Below are positions 34,506 to 43,398 of a DNA stretch of 64,000 nucleotides, piece by piece (position 1 is the stretch's first letter; each line of letters starts with the position of its first letter). Under the pieces are notes generated by a model. It had not been told where the DNA came from, did not search any database, and was given only the letters and a program-made list of their open reading frames with translations. The stretch comes from Roseovarius spongiae (lineage in GTDB: Bacteria; Pseudomonadota; Alphaproteobacteria; Rhodobacterales; Rhodobacteraceae), in the NCBI RefSeq assembly GCF_003651245.1, contig NZ_RAPE01000006.1, positions 124,001-188,000 of the forward strand. Direction: 5' to 3'. The position numbers and the translations under genes are program-made.

Positions 34506-36119
34506 ATGTTTACCATGAGAAGAAGGGCGCTCTGCAAGGCGGCGATTGCCGGCCTCGCGAGTGCGGCCATGCTCGCCCTACCGGTGGCGGCAGAACCCAA
34601 GCGCGGCGGCACCGTCGTGATCGCATCGACGCCCGAGCCGCCGATCCTCACCAACGCGATGAGTTCGGCCCCGGTAACCAACGAAGTGGCCACCAAGATC
34701 TTCGATGGTCTGCTCGAATATGACATGGACCTCAATCCGCAGCCGTCCCTGGCGACATCCTGGGACATCAGCGATGACGGGAAGACGGTGACGTTCAATC
34801 TGCGCGATGACGTGACCTGGCATGACGGAGAGCCGTTTACCTCGGCCGATGTCCAGTTCTCGCTGATGGAAGTGGTCAAGTCCCATCACCCGCGCGGCAA
34901 GAGCAACCTCGGCCCGCTCGAATCCATCGAAACGCCGGACGATTACACTGCCGTGTTCCATCTTGAGCATCCCTATGTGCCCCTGATGCGCGCGCTGTCC
35001 AGCCTGGAGGCGCCCATCATCCCGCGCCACATCTACGAGGGGACAGATTTCCGCAACAACCCTGCGGTCAACGATCCGATCGGCACCGGCCCGTTCAAGT
35101 TCGTCGAATGGAGGAAGGGCAGCCATATCCGGCTCGAGCGCAACGAGAATTACTGGCGAGAGGGCATGCCCTATCTGGACGGTCTCATCTTCCGCTTCAT
35201 CGCCGACGCGGCGACGCGGGCCGCCGGAATCGAAAGCGGTGAGATCGATGTCGCCACGTTCGGCTCGATCAACCCTGTCGAGATGCGGCGTCTGGAAGGC
35301 CTGTCGAACATCTCCATCACGCCCGGCGGCTACGAGGCCATCACCCCGATGATGCTGCTTGAGCTGAACAACCGGCGCGCGCCGTTCGACGACAAGCGCG
35401 TGCGCCAGGCCGTCGCCTACGCGATCGATCGCCAGTTCCTGACCGACCGAATCTGGTATGGCTTCGGCAAACCTGCCGTCGGTCCGATCTCCTCGGCGCT
35501 TGAGGGAAGCGGTGTGTTCACCAAGGAGGGGGTTGTCGACTTCACGGTCGAGGACCGTCTCGACATCGCCAAAAGGCTCCTCGACGAAGCCGGCTATACC
35601 CCCGACGAAGACGGCGTCCGCTTGAAGATCGTGCATGATATCGGCCCGTTCGGCGAAGACTGGCGTCGCATGGGTGAGTATCTCAAGCAGGCGCTTTCGA
35701 AAGTCGGCATCGAGGTTGAGCTTCGCAATCGTGATTATCCGACCTTCGTGCGGATGGTGCATGGCGAGTACGATTTCGACATGACTTCTTCGTGGTATAT
35801 CGGCATGGCGGATCCGACGCTTGGCGTGCAGCGCAATACCTGGTCGCAGATGATCAACCCCAAGGTGCCCTATGGGAACGCTTCCGGCTACAGCAGTCCC
35901 GAAGCCGACGCCCTGTGGGAAGCAGCGCAAACCGAGGCCGATCCTGAAAAGCGGAACGAGATTTTCCACAACCTCCAACGCCAGCTGGTCGAGGACAGCC
36001 CCCTGATCTGGTTGATGGAGATGGACCTCGTGGCGGTGAACAACGACCGGGTGCAGAACCTGATCACGTCGCCGCTCGGAATTCGCGATGGCGTCTACGA
36101 TATGTGGGTCTCCGAATAA
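34506..36119 (+). CDS. dppA: ABC transporter substrate-binding protein, peptide/nickel (family 5) type
   Basis: A 537-residue periplasmic protein with a signal peptide (about 1-30, ending PVAAEP). The family 5 core is clear: LNPQPSLATSWDISDDGKTVTFNLRDDVTWHDGEP spans about 77-112 in pieces, and IGTGPFKFVEWRKGSHIRLERN follows later. Members bind dipeptides, oligopeptides, opines, glutathione or nickel complexes. It is the first gene of the plus-strand arm of the divergon, preceded by AGGAGG. A long intercistronic hairpin follows it. The dpp name marks the family only. Confidence 0.9.
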   Translation: MFTMRRRALCKAAIAGLASAAMLALPVAAEPKRGGTVVIASTPEPPILTNAMSSAPVTNEVATKIFDGLLEYDMDLNPQPSLATSWDISDDGKTVTFNLRDDVTWHDGEPFTSADVQFSLMEVVKSHHPRGKSNLGPLESIETPDDYTAVFHLEHPYVPLMRALSSLEAPIIPRHIYEGTDFRNNPAVNDPIGTGPFKFVEWRKGSHIRLERNENYWREGMPYLDGLIFRFIADAATRAAGIESGEIDVATFGSINPVEMRRLEGLSNISITPGGYEAITPMMLLELNNRRAPFDDKRVRQAVAYAIDRQFLTDRIWYGFGKPAVGPISSALEGSGVFTKEGVVDFTVEDRLDIAKRLLDEAGYTPDEDGVRLKIVHDIGPFGEDWRRMGEYLKQALSKVGIEVELRNRDYPTFVRMVHGEYDFDMTSSWYIGMADPTLGVQRNTWSQMINPKVPYGNASGYSSPEADALWEAAQTEADPEKRNEIFHNLQRQLVEDSPLIWLMEMDLVAVNNDRVQNLITSPLGIRDGVYDMWVSE

Positions 36120-36128
36120 CCACGCACT

Positions 36129-36162
36129 GCAGCACCGGCCATCAGTCATTGGCCGGTGCTGC
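36129..36162. other. Strong intercistronic hairpin between dppA and dppB
   Basis: GCAGCACCGGCCA (36129-36141) and TGGCCGGTGCTGC (36150-36162) form a perfect 13-pair stem with an eight-base loop, ten bases after the dppA stop. No T run follows, so it is more likely a message-stabilising barrier to 3' decay than an intrinsic terminator. It would leave dppA message in excess over the permease genes, as the hairpin after dctP in TRAP system 2 may also do. Confidence 0.7.
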
Positions 36163-36187
36163 GCTGGAATAACAATGAAGGGACGGG

Positions 36188-37189
36188 ATGATGTGGGGCG
36201 CACGGATCAGATATGTGTTTAGCCGTGTCTTGCACGGTCTGCCGATCATCTTCGCGATCGTGGTCGTGAACTTCTTTCTCGTCCGGCTCGCGCCGGGTGA
36301 TGCGGCGCAGGTGCTTGCGGGTGAGTCCGGCGCCGCGACCGAGGAATACATGCGCCAGATTCGGCAACAGTTCGGATTGGACCAGCCGCTTTACGTCCAA
36401 TTCTTGAGCTACATGAAGAATTTGGTGTTCTTCGACCTGGGCTACTCCTTCCGCCATGGCCGCGAAGTTTCGGCGCTGATTGTCGAACGTCTTGGCGCCA
36501 CTGCCCTGCTGATGGGGGCGTCGATGGTGCTGTCGGTCGGGTTCGGAATACTTCTCGGGGCCATCGCCGCGATCCGGGACGGCACGTTCCTGAGCAACAT
36601 GATCATGATCCTCGCGATCGTCTCTTACGCGACGCCGCTGTTCTGGGTCGGCCTGATGTTGATCATCGTCTTTTCGCTGAACCTCGGGTGGTTCCCGACC
36701 AGCGGGATGGCGACGATCGGCGCACCTATGGGTTTCTGGGACAGCGCGGTGGATGTCGCGCATCACCTGGTGCTGCCGGCGCTGTCGCTGTCGTTCTTCT
36801 ATATGGCGCTCTACACGCGCCTCATGCGCGCCTCGATGCTCGAGACGCTGGGCCAGGATTTCATCAAGACCGCCCGAGCCAAGGGAATCAGCGAAGGCCG
36901 GATCGTGCAGAAACACGCCTTGCGCAACGCGATCATGCCTGTCCTGACGATGGCCGGGGTGCAGGTCTCGGCGATGCTGGGTGGATCGGTGATCATCGAA
37001 TCCGTCTTTGGCTGGCCCGGGCTCGGCCTGTTGGCATTCGAATCCCTTTTCGCACGCGATCTCAATCTATTGCTGGGGATTTTCTTTCTTAGTTCCATCC
37101 TGGTGGTGATCACCAATGCCATCGTCGACGTGATCTACACGATGGTCGACCCGCGAATTCAACTGAGGAGCAAGACGCGCAATGGCTGA
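36188..37189 (+). CDS. dppB: ABC transporter permease, DppB type
   Basis: A 333-residue membrane protein with about six helices. The N-terminal RLAPGDAAQVLAGESGAATEEYMRQIRQQFGLDQPL region is spread over about 37-73, and the EAA loop includes TARAKGISEGRIVQKHALRNA (about 230-250). This is the classic DppB layout. ATG occurs at both 36188 and 36191. It overlaps dppC by eight bases. Confidence 0.93.
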   Translation: MMWGARIRYVFSRVLHGLPIIFAIVVVNFFLVRLAPGDAAQVLAGESGAATEEYMRQIRQQFGLDQPLYVQFLSYMKNLVFFDLGYSFRHGREVSALIVERLGATALLMGASMVLSVGFGILLGAIAAIRDGTFLSNMIMILAIVSYATPLFWVGLMLIIVFSLNLGWFPTSGMATIGAPMGFWDSAVDVAHHLVLPALSLSFFYMALYTRLMRASMLETLGQDFIKTARAKGISEGRIVQKHALRNAIMPVLTMAGVQVSAMLGGSVIIESVFGWPGLGLLAFESLFARDLNLLLGIFFLSSILVVITNAIVDVIYTMVDPRIQLRSKTRNG

Positions 37190-38024
37190 TTTGCTGAGCA
37201 AGAATTCGGTGCCGCGGAAGATCCTCACGAACGTGTCGGGCGTGATCAGCCTGGTTATCCTCGGTATCATCGTCATTTTGGCGATCTTCGCGCCGGTGAT
37301 CTATCCCGACGGACCGTTTGAAATGGTCGGCAATCCCTTCATGCCGCCCTTCGGCGAGTTCATTTTCGGCACCGATATGCTGGGCCGCGACATCGCCGCG
37401 GGCATCGCATATGGCGCGCGGATTTCGCTGCTGGTCGGGCTGGTCGCCACCTTTATCATCGTCCTGCTGGGGACGGTGATCGGGGGGCTAGCGGGCTACT
37501 ACGGCGGCTGGGTGGATACCCTGATGATGCGCGTGACTGAATTCTTCCAGACCATTCCCACCTTCATCGGTGCGATCGTCATCGTCGCCATTCTCGGGCC
37601 GACCCTGCCGAACGTTATCGGTGCGATCGCCATCGTGTCCTGGGCGCCGCTCGCGCGGTTGGTGCGCGCCGAAGTCAAGAAAACGGTGAACCTAGAATAT
37701 ATCGAAGCCTGCGTCGCCCTTGGGATGAGCGATATCAGGATCCTGATCGTGCAGGTCCTCCCCAACGTCCTGTCGACCGTAGTGGTCGCGGGATCGCTGA
37801 TGGTGGCGACCGCTATCCTGTTCGAATCCGGCCTGTCCTTTCTCGGGCTGGGTGATCCCAATATCATGACATGGGGCTTCATGGTCGGTGCAGGCCGGGC
37901 CGCGATCCGCACGGCGTGGTGGATGGTCACCATTCCCGGCCTCGCCATCCTGTTCACCGTGCTGGCGATCAACCTGCTTGGTGACGCCTTCAACGAAGCA
38001 CTCAATCCGAGGTCCAAGCGATGA
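37182..38024 (+). CDS. dppC: ABC transporter permease, DppC type
   Basis: A 280-residue membrane protein. HPFGTD-like family sequence appears as FGEFIFGTDMLGRDIAAGIAYGARISL, split over about 56-83. The EAA loop is ACVALGMSDIRILIVQVLPN (about 176-195). It pairs with DppB to form the membrane channel. Its stop overlaps the first ATPase gene as ATGA, so subunits are translated in step. Confidence 0.93.
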   Translation: MADLLSKNSVPRKILTNVSGVISLVILGIIVILAIFAPVIYPDGPFEMVGNPFMPPFGEFIFGTDMLGRDIAAGIAYGARISLLVGLVATFIIVLLGTVIGGLAGYYGGWVDTLMMRVTEFFQTIPTFIGAIVIVAILGPTLPNVIGAIAIVSWAPLARLVRAEVKKTVNLEYIEACVALGMSDIRILIVQVLPNVLSTVVVAGSLMVATAILFESGLSFLGLGDPNIMTWGFMVGAGRAAIRTAWWMVTIPGLAILFTVLAINLLGDAFNEALNPRSKR

Positions 38025-39022
38025 CGACAAATTCGAGTGTCCTCTCCGTCAGGGGTCTGCGCACGGAATTCCTTGCGTCCGACAAGACCTGGTTCCCGGT
38101 CGTCAACGGCGTCGATCTGGAGGTCGCACCGGGAGAAACGCTGGCGGTAGTCGGGGAATCCGGCTGCGGCAAGAGCATGTTGGCCCATTCGGTCCTGCGA
38201 CTGCTGCCCAAGAAGATCTCGCGCCTGAGAGACGGCCAGGTCCTGTTGGGAGACCAGGATCTGACCGCACTTTCAGATGTGAAAATGCGCCAGGTTCGCG
38301 GGAACGACATTTCAATGGTCTTCCAGGAGCCGATGACGAGCCTCAATCCGCTGATGACCGTCGGAGATCAGATCGCCGAGAGCATCCTCGAGCATGAGGA
38401 TATCAGCATCGCCGACGCGAAACGGCGCAGCGTCGAACTGATGGACCTCGTCGGGATATCCGAACCGGCGGTGCGCGCGCATCACTACCCTTTCCAACTG
38501 TCCGGCGGATTGCGGCAGCGGATCGTGATCGCCATCGCGCTGGCGTGCAGGCCCAAGGTGCTGATCGCGGACGAACCGACTACGGCGCTGGACGTGACCA
38601 TACAAGCGCAGGTGCTCAGGCTGATCGACGATCTCAAGACCGAGATCGGCATGGGGGTCATTCTGATCACCCATGACCTCGGGGTGGTCGCGGAATGGGC
38701 GCAGCGCGTGATGATCATGTATGCCGGGCGCAAGGTCGAGGAGGCCGATGCCGAGACGTTCTTCCAAGGGCCGGCACACCCCTACAGCCGTGCGCTCTTG
38801 GGCAGCGTTCCCCGGCCGGACGCCCAGATCGACAGCGGCGAGTTCGCACCGCTGGTCGAAATCCCAGGCACCGTGCCGCCGCTGGACAAGCTGGGGCCGG
38901 GTTGCGCCTTTGCGGACCGCTGCGTTTACCGGACCGCGGACTGCACGCAGGCGGTGCCCGACTTTGTCAAGGTCGCGCCCGGTCGAGGTGTCGCCTGTAT
39001 CAATGCAGGAGACCTGTCATGA
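38021..39022 (+). CDS. dppD: ABC transporter ATP-binding protein, DppD type
   Basis: A 333-residue ATPase with Walker [10 protein letters not shown] (about 44-52), signature [16 protein letters not shown] (about 162-177) and Walker [13 protein letters not shown]. The final 60 residues are the oligopeptide-transporter extension, with a cysteine cluster [14 protein letters not shown] (about 298-311). The usual threonine after GKS is methionine (GKSM), a tolerated variant. It overlaps the second ATPase gene as ATGA. Confidence 0.93.
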   Translation: MTTNSSVLSVRGLRTEFLASDKTWFPVVNGVDLEVAPGETLAVVGESGCGKSMLAHSVLRLLPKKISRLRDGQVLLGDQDLTALSDVKMRQVRGNDISMVFQEPMTSLNPLMTVGDQIAESILEHEDISIADAKRRSVELMDLVGISEPAVRAHHYPFQLSGGLRQRIVIAIALACRPKVLIADEPTTALDVTIQAQVLRLIDDLKTEIGMGVILITHDLGVVAEWAQRVMIMYAGRKVEEADAETFFQGPAHPYSRALLGSVPRPDAQIDSGEFAPLVEIPGTVPPLDKLGPGCAFADRCVYRTADCTQAVPDFVKVAPGRGVACINAGDLS

Positions 39023-39987
39023 CCGACGACGTTCTGATCGAGGCCCGCGACCTGACCAAACTGCATCATACGGCGGGCGGCGTGGTGCGCGCTGTCGACG
39101 GGATCGATCTGAGCATCCGGCGCGGCGAAACGCTGGGGCTGGTCGGGGAATCGGGCTGTGGCAAATCCACGTTGGGGCGGACATTGATCCGCCTCCATGA
39201 ACCCGATGAGGGCAGCATCCGCTACGGCGAAAGGGACATCGCACATCTCAATCGCAAGGAATTGCGCCCGCTGCGGGGCGACCTTCAGATGGTGTTTCAG
39301 GATCCGTTCGCCTCGCTCAACCCGCGCCGCTCGATCCGCCAGATCCTGACCGAGCCGTTCTCGGTCCATGGTATCGGGACCCGCAAGGAGCGGCGGCAGA
39401 TCGTGGATGATCTGATTGAGAAGGTCGGCCTGCACAGCGATTTCGCGGAACGCTACCCGCATGAAATCTCGGGCGGGCAGCGCCAGAGGATCGCCATCGC
39501 CCGCGCCATAGCGCTGGATCCGAATGTCGTGGTCTGCGATGAGCCGGTTTCGGCGCTCGATGTTTCGGTCCAGGCGCAGATCATCAACCTGATGCGCCGC
39601 CTCCAGACCAGCAGCGGCGCCGCTTACCTGTTCATTTCGCATGATCTTTCGGTCATCGGATACATGGCGGACCGGATCGCGGTCATGTATCTCGGCGAAA
39701 TCGTCGAGGACGCACCGAAGGCCGCGCTGTGGAAAGAGCCGCTGCATCCCTATACGCAGGCCCTGTTTTCAGCGATTGCCCAACCCGATCCGCCCAGCGT
39801 TCCACGGCGCAAGAGGGTGCCCATCGAGGGTGATATTCCCAGCGCCATCAATCCCCCGTCGGGGTGCCGGTTCCGGTCGCGCTGCCCCTTCGCGATGCCG
39901 ATTTGCGCCGAGCAGAAACCCGCCCTCAAGGAACCCGCGGGGCGCGCCGGAACGCGCGTTTCATGCCATCTGGTCAACAGCCCCTGA
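39019..39987 (+). CDS. dppF: ABC transporter ATP-binding protein, DppF type
   Basis: A 322-residue ATPase with Walker [10 protein letters not shown] (about 42-50), signature [17 protein letters not shown] and Walker [12 protein letters not shown]. It has the C-terminal oligopeptide-type extension with [14 protein letters not shown] near 288-301. The start is fixed by the ATGA overlap with dppD; the frame continues upstream inside dppD. It completes a five-gene importer of peptides or related compounds. A 75-base gap then leads to the orphan gene at 40063. Confidence 0.93.
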   Translation: MTDDVLIEARDLTKLHHTAGGVVRAVDGIDLSIRRGETLGLVGESGCGKSTLGRTLIRLHEPDEGSIRYGERDIAHLNRKELRPLRGDLQMVFQDPFASLNPRRSIRQILTEPFSVHGIGTRKERRQIVDDLIEKVGLHSDFAERYPHEISGGQRQRIAIARAIALDPNVVVCDEPVSALDVSVQAQIINLMRRLQTSSGAAYLFISHDLSVIGYMADRIAVMYLGEIVEDAPKAALWKEPLHPYTQALFSAIAQPDPPSVPRRKRVPIEGDIPSAINPPSGCRFRSRCPFAMPICAEQKPALKEPAGRAGTRVSCHLVNSP

Positions 39988-40062
39988 CCGGACCGGCCCC
40001 GACATCGGCGCCGACATCAGACAACCAAAATCGATGCACTACCAACAATGAAGGAACACATC

Positions 40063-40317
40063 ATGAAATACATCGTCGCACGTATCCGGCCCAGACATGT
40101 TCACCTCGGCTATGACGAGCAGGGTGAGCTTCGCACGAAGAAGTTCGAACCGCGCGAGTTCGTGGAGAAAGTGATCAAGATCGACCGTATCTTGTCCTTT
40201 ACCGAGGATCATATATTCATTGCCTGCCCGCATGAGACGGTACAGGTCTGGGACTACGAAGGGGATCTTTCGCAGTTCAAGGAACAACTGCGTGCAGAGA
40301 ACCTGCTGATCGAGTGA
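40063..40317 (+). CDS. 84-residue conserved-looking orphan between dppF and coxL
   Basis: I do not recognise this family. The protein is small and soluble, with mixed strands and helices, no signal peptide, no membrane segment and no repeated cysteines. It does contain two histidine spots (RPRHVHLGYD at about residues 9-18, and CPHETVQVWDY at about 57-67) and a C-terminal helix. The ATG at 40063 is chosen because AAGGA lies eight bases upstream; an ATG at 40048 is possible. Its place between transporter genes and a molybdenum-hydroxylase subunit, in the same direction, suggests a dedicated helper or small enzyme of this pathway. Confidence 0.7.
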   Translation: MKYIVARIRPRHVHLGYDEQGELRTKKFEPREFVEKVIKIDRILSFTEDHIFIACPHETVQVWDYEGDLSQFKEQLRAENLLIE

Positions 40318-40389
40318 TGAGCGCCCGGAATTCCGCAGGGAAGCCCGTTCATCCGAGGTCCGCATAACCATGTCGAGGGAACCTGCCAG

Positions 40390-42789
40390 ATGGAACAGTT
40401 TAAGAGTGATGCCTTTTCGATTGGCAAGTCTGTCAAGCGGCGCGAGGATGAACGCTTCCTGAAAGGCAAGGGGCGGTATGTCGCCGATTTCGGTGAAGCC
40501 GGGGATCTCCGGGCAATTTTCGTGCGCAGCCCCTATGCCCACGCCAGGATCACGTCGGTCGACACATCGGCCGCCGTAGCGATGCCGGGGGTGCATGCAG
40601 TCTATGTCGGGCGCGACTTGCAGGAGAGCGGCGTCGGATCGATCGGTTGCGGCTGGTTACTGCATAGCAAGGACGGCAGCCCGATGGCGGAGCCGCCGCA
40701 TTTCCCGCTCTGCATCGATACGGTACGGCATGTCGGCGACCCCGTGGCGGTCGTCATCGCCGACAGCACCGCGCTTGCGAAGGATGCCGCAGAGGCCGTC
40801 GACATAGACTACGAGGAGCTCGACGCGATCGTCGACACCGCCGCCGCACCATCCGATACCGCGCCGCAGGTCTGGCCTGAGGCAGCGCGGAACACCTGTG
40901 CGGACTGGGAAATCGGGAATTCCGAAGCCACCCGCGCCACCCTGGATGCTGCGCCTCACGTCGTCGAGATCGAGATCGTCAACAATCGCCTGGTCGCCAA
41001 CCCGATGGAACCTCGGGCCGCGCGCGCCTTCCGCGACAAATCCAGCGGTCGCTATACGCTCTACACCACGAGCCAAAACCCCCATACCATCAAGAACGCG
41101 CTGTGCGGCGGCGTGCTCGATATTCCCGAACACGATCTCCGGGTCATATCGCCGGACGTGGGAGGCGGCTTCGGAACCAAGATCTTCCTCTATCCCGAAG
41201 AAGTGGTCGTGACATGGGCCGCAAGGCACCATGACCGACCGATCCGCTGGACGAGCGACCGCTCCGAAGGGTTCATGACAGACGCGCAGGGACGGGACCA
41301 TGTCAGCAAGGCCAGGCTGGCGCTGGATGATGATGGTCTGTTCAAAGGCTTGTGGGTGGATACGATCGCGAATGTCGGCGCCTATCTGTCCCAAGGCGCC
41401 ACGGCGATCCCGACATTCTACTACGCTCCGTTGCTGTCGGGCGTCTACCGTATCCCCGAAATCTACTGCAACGTCCGCGTGGTCTTCACCAATACCACCC
41501 CGGTCGACGCCTATCGCGGGGCGGGGCGCCCCGAGGCCAGCTATCTGCTGGAACGTCTGGTCGACAAGGCCGCCCACCACCTCGGCATGGACCGCGCGGA
41601 AATCCGGCGCCGCAATTTCATTCCGCCCGATGCCTTCCCCTATGAAACCCCGGTGGGGCTGACCTATGATGTCGGGGACCACCATGCGACGCTCGATATC
41701 GCGCTGGAGAAGATCGACTATACTGGCTTTGAGGAACGCCGCAGGATATCCGCAGAGAACGGCAAGCTGCGCGGTCTGGGCCTGTCCACTTATGTCGAGG
41801 TTGCGGGGGGTGTTCCCTCTCGCATCAGCGCGCAACTCGGCGCGCGCGGGGCGCGGTTCGAGGCGGTCGAGGTCCGGGTGTCGGCCAAGGGGCAAGTCAC
41901 GATACTCTGCGGCACCCATAGCCACGGTCAGAGCCATGAGACGACCTTTCCGCAACTGGTCTGCGACAAGCTGGGCATCGCCTATGACAAGGTGGCTTTC
42001 GTTCAGGGCGACACGGATCGCGTGCATTACGGGCGCGGCACCGCTGCGTCACGTTCGTTGGTCATCGGCGGCACGGCGATCGTCAAGGCGCTGGACAAGA
42101 TCATCGAAAAGGGAAAATCCATCCTCGCCTACAGCCTTGATGTCAACCGCAATGACATAGAATTCCACGACGGCGTTTTCTCCGTCGCGGGCACTAATCA
42201 GGTCGTTCCCTTCGACGAGTTGTGTGGCAAGGCATATCTGGCGGCCGATTTCCCGACCGACGAGATCGAACCGGGACTGACGGCAACGGCCTATTACGAT
42301 CCGGAAAACTGGACCTATCCCGGCGGCTGCCACATCTGCGAACTTGAGATCGACCCGGACCTGGGCACTGTGCAGATTCTGCGCGTGGTGGCGGTGGACG
42401 ATGTCGGGCGCGTCATCAATCCAATGGTCGTGCACGGTCAGTTGCACGGCGGGCTGGCGCAGGGGATCGGCCAGGCGCTGCTTGAATCCACGCGCTACGA
42501 TAATGAAACGGGCCAGTTGCTCAGCGCGTCCTTCATGGATTACGCCATGCCGCGCGCCGCCGACATGCCGATTTTCGAGGTTTCGACCCACGAAACGCTC
42601 TGCACGCATAATCCGTTGGGGTCGAAAGGATGCGCCGAGGTCGGCTCGGTCGGCGTTCCGCCAGCAATCATCAATGCGGTCATAGACGCGTTGCGGCCCG
42701 TTGGCGTCGACAGCATCGACATGCCGGCAACACCTGACAGGATCTGGAGCGCCATCAACGCGGCAAGGGCGACACCCCGCACATCCTGA
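40390..42789 (+). CDS. coxL: Molybdenum hydroxylase catalytic subunit, CoxL / xanthine dehydrogenase large type
   Basis: A 799-residue molybdopterin-binding subunit. The N-terminal KRREDERFLKGKGRYVADF (about 16-34), the PDVGGGFGTK motif (about 256-265) and the C-terminal GSKGCAEVGSVGVPPAI segment are typical. The active-site loop reads AYRGAGR (residues 374-380). This is the form II motif, not the AYxCSFR of true CO dehydrogenases. The likely reaction is therefore hydroxylation of an N-heteroaromatic or aldehyde rather than CO oxidation. Its partner CoxM and CoxS genes lie about 7 kb away on the opposite strand. GAGGGAA precedes the ATG. Confidence 0.92.
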   Translation: MEQFKSDAFSIGKSVKRREDERFLKGKGRYVADFGEAGDLRAIFVRSPYAHARITSVDTSAAVAMPGVHAVYVGRDLQESGVGSIGCGWLLHSKDGSPMAEPPHFPLCIDTVRHVGDPVAVVIADSTALAKDAAEAVDIDYEELDAIVDTAAAPSDTAPQVWPEAARNTCADWEIGNSEATRATLDAAPHVVEIEIVNNRLVANPMEPRAARAFRDKSSGRYTLYTTSQNPHTIKNALCGGVLDIPEHDLRVISPDVGGGFGTKIFLYPEEVVVTWAARHHDRPIRWTSDRSEGFMTDAQGRDHVSKARLALDDDGLFKGLWVDTIANVGAYLSQGATAIPTFYYAPLLSGVYRIPEIYCNVRVVFTNTTPVDAYRGAGRPEASYLLERLVDKAAHHLGMDRAEIRRRNFIPPDAFPYETPVGLTYDVGDHHATLDIALEKIDYTGFEERRRISAENGKLRGLGLSTYVEVAGGVPSRISAQLGARGARFEAVEVRVSAKGQVTILCGTHSHGQSHETTFPQLVCDKLGIAYDKVAFVQGDTDRVHYGRGTAASRSLVIGGTAIVKALDKIIEKGKSILAYSLDVNRNDIEFHDGVFSVAGTNQVVPFDELCGKAYLAADFPTDEIEPGLTATAYYDPENWTYPGGCHICELEIDPDLGTVQILRVVAVDDVGRVINPMVVHGQLHGGLAQGIGQALLESTRYDNETGQLLSASFMDYAMPRAADMPIFEVSTHETLCTHNPLGSKGCAEVGSVGVPPAIINAVIDALRPVGVDSIDMPATPDRIWSAINAARATPRTS

Positions 42790-42831
42790 CCGACGATCAC
42801 GCCTTTCCCTTCTCCCAGAGGACTTCATGCC

Positions 42832-43371
42832 ATGCAGATGAGCGATACTCGTGAAATCCAGGCCGCCCCGGCCATCGTCTATGCCGCGATCCAGGATCCC
42901 GAGACGCTGAAGGCCTGTATCGCGGGCGCCACCGAGGTCACCGGCACTCCGCAGGACGGGTATACCGCGACGGTGGTTCAGAAGGTCGGGCCGGTCAAGG
43001 CCACATTCACGGGGCATGTGACCATGTCCGATATGGTCGAGAACAGATCGATGACCCTGGCCGGCGAGGGCAAGGGCGGTGTCGCCGGTTTCGCCAAGGG
43101 CGCAGCAAATGTGGTGCTCGACCCAAGCCCCGAGGGCGGCACGCTTCTAAGTTACGAGGTCGAAGCCAAGGTTGGCGGCAAACTGGCGCAACTTGGGAAC
43201 CGCCTGATCGAAGGATTCGCCAAGAAAATGGCGGATCAGTTCTTCGCCCGCCTGAAGGACGGGCTGGAAAATGGCTCGGACGTGTCCAATCCACCAGAGG
43301 CGCCGGGCGGCGAAAGCTCCGGGGCTGCGCAGAAGAAGACGTGGCTGAAAGGTTTGCGAGGGCAAAGCTGA
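42832..43371 (+). CDS. coxG: CoxG-family protein (SRPBCC fold)
   Basis: A 179-residue protein of the CO dehydrogenase subunit G family, an SRPBCC-type fold: REIQAAPAIVYAAIQDPETLKACIAG (split over about 6-31), then KVGGKLAQLGNRLIEGFAKKMADQFF (about 104-129). In carboxidotrophs CoxG helps anchor the enzyme to the membrane, and homologues accompany many molybdenum hydroxylases. The C-terminal 30 residues are low-complexity and basic at the very end. It is the last gene of the dpp-coxL arm, and the start could also be the ATG at 42838. Its 3' end forms half of a long hairpin. Confidence 0.9.
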   Translation: MQMSDTREIQAAPAIVYAAIQDPETLKACIAGATEVTGTPQDGYTATVVQKVGPVKATFTGHVTMSDMVENRSMTLAGEGKGGVAGFAKGAANVVLDPSPEGGTLLSYEVEAKVGGKLAQLGNRLIEGFAKKMADQFFARLKDGLENGSDVSNPPEAPGGESSGAAQKKTWLKGLRGQS

Positions 43372-43398
43372 GCCACCTCGATTTGCTCCTCGCAAACC
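43351..43398. terminator. Long hairpin spanning the coxG stop codon
   Basis: GGTTTGCGAGG (43351-43361) pairs perfectly with CCTCGCAAACC (43388-43398). After a one-base bulge the stem continues with GCAAA (43362-43366) against TTTGC (43382-43386), 16 pairs in all. The 5' arm encodes the last residues of CoxG and the TGA lies in the loop. No T run follows, so it may stabilise the 3' end or act as a factor-assisted terminator for the 9-kb dpp-coxG operon. Confidence 0.6.

Noticed and set aside
34205..34879. N-terminal extension of the XRE-cupin regulator upstream to 34879
   Set aside because: The extension crosses an AT-rich promoter region and the start of dppA on the other strand, and has no domain character. 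Family similarity starts at the ATG at 34204.
40390..43371. True aerobic carbon monoxide dehydrogenase
   Set aside because: The active-site loop is AYRGAGR (form II), not AYxCSFR, and no CoxD/E/F maturation genes are present.
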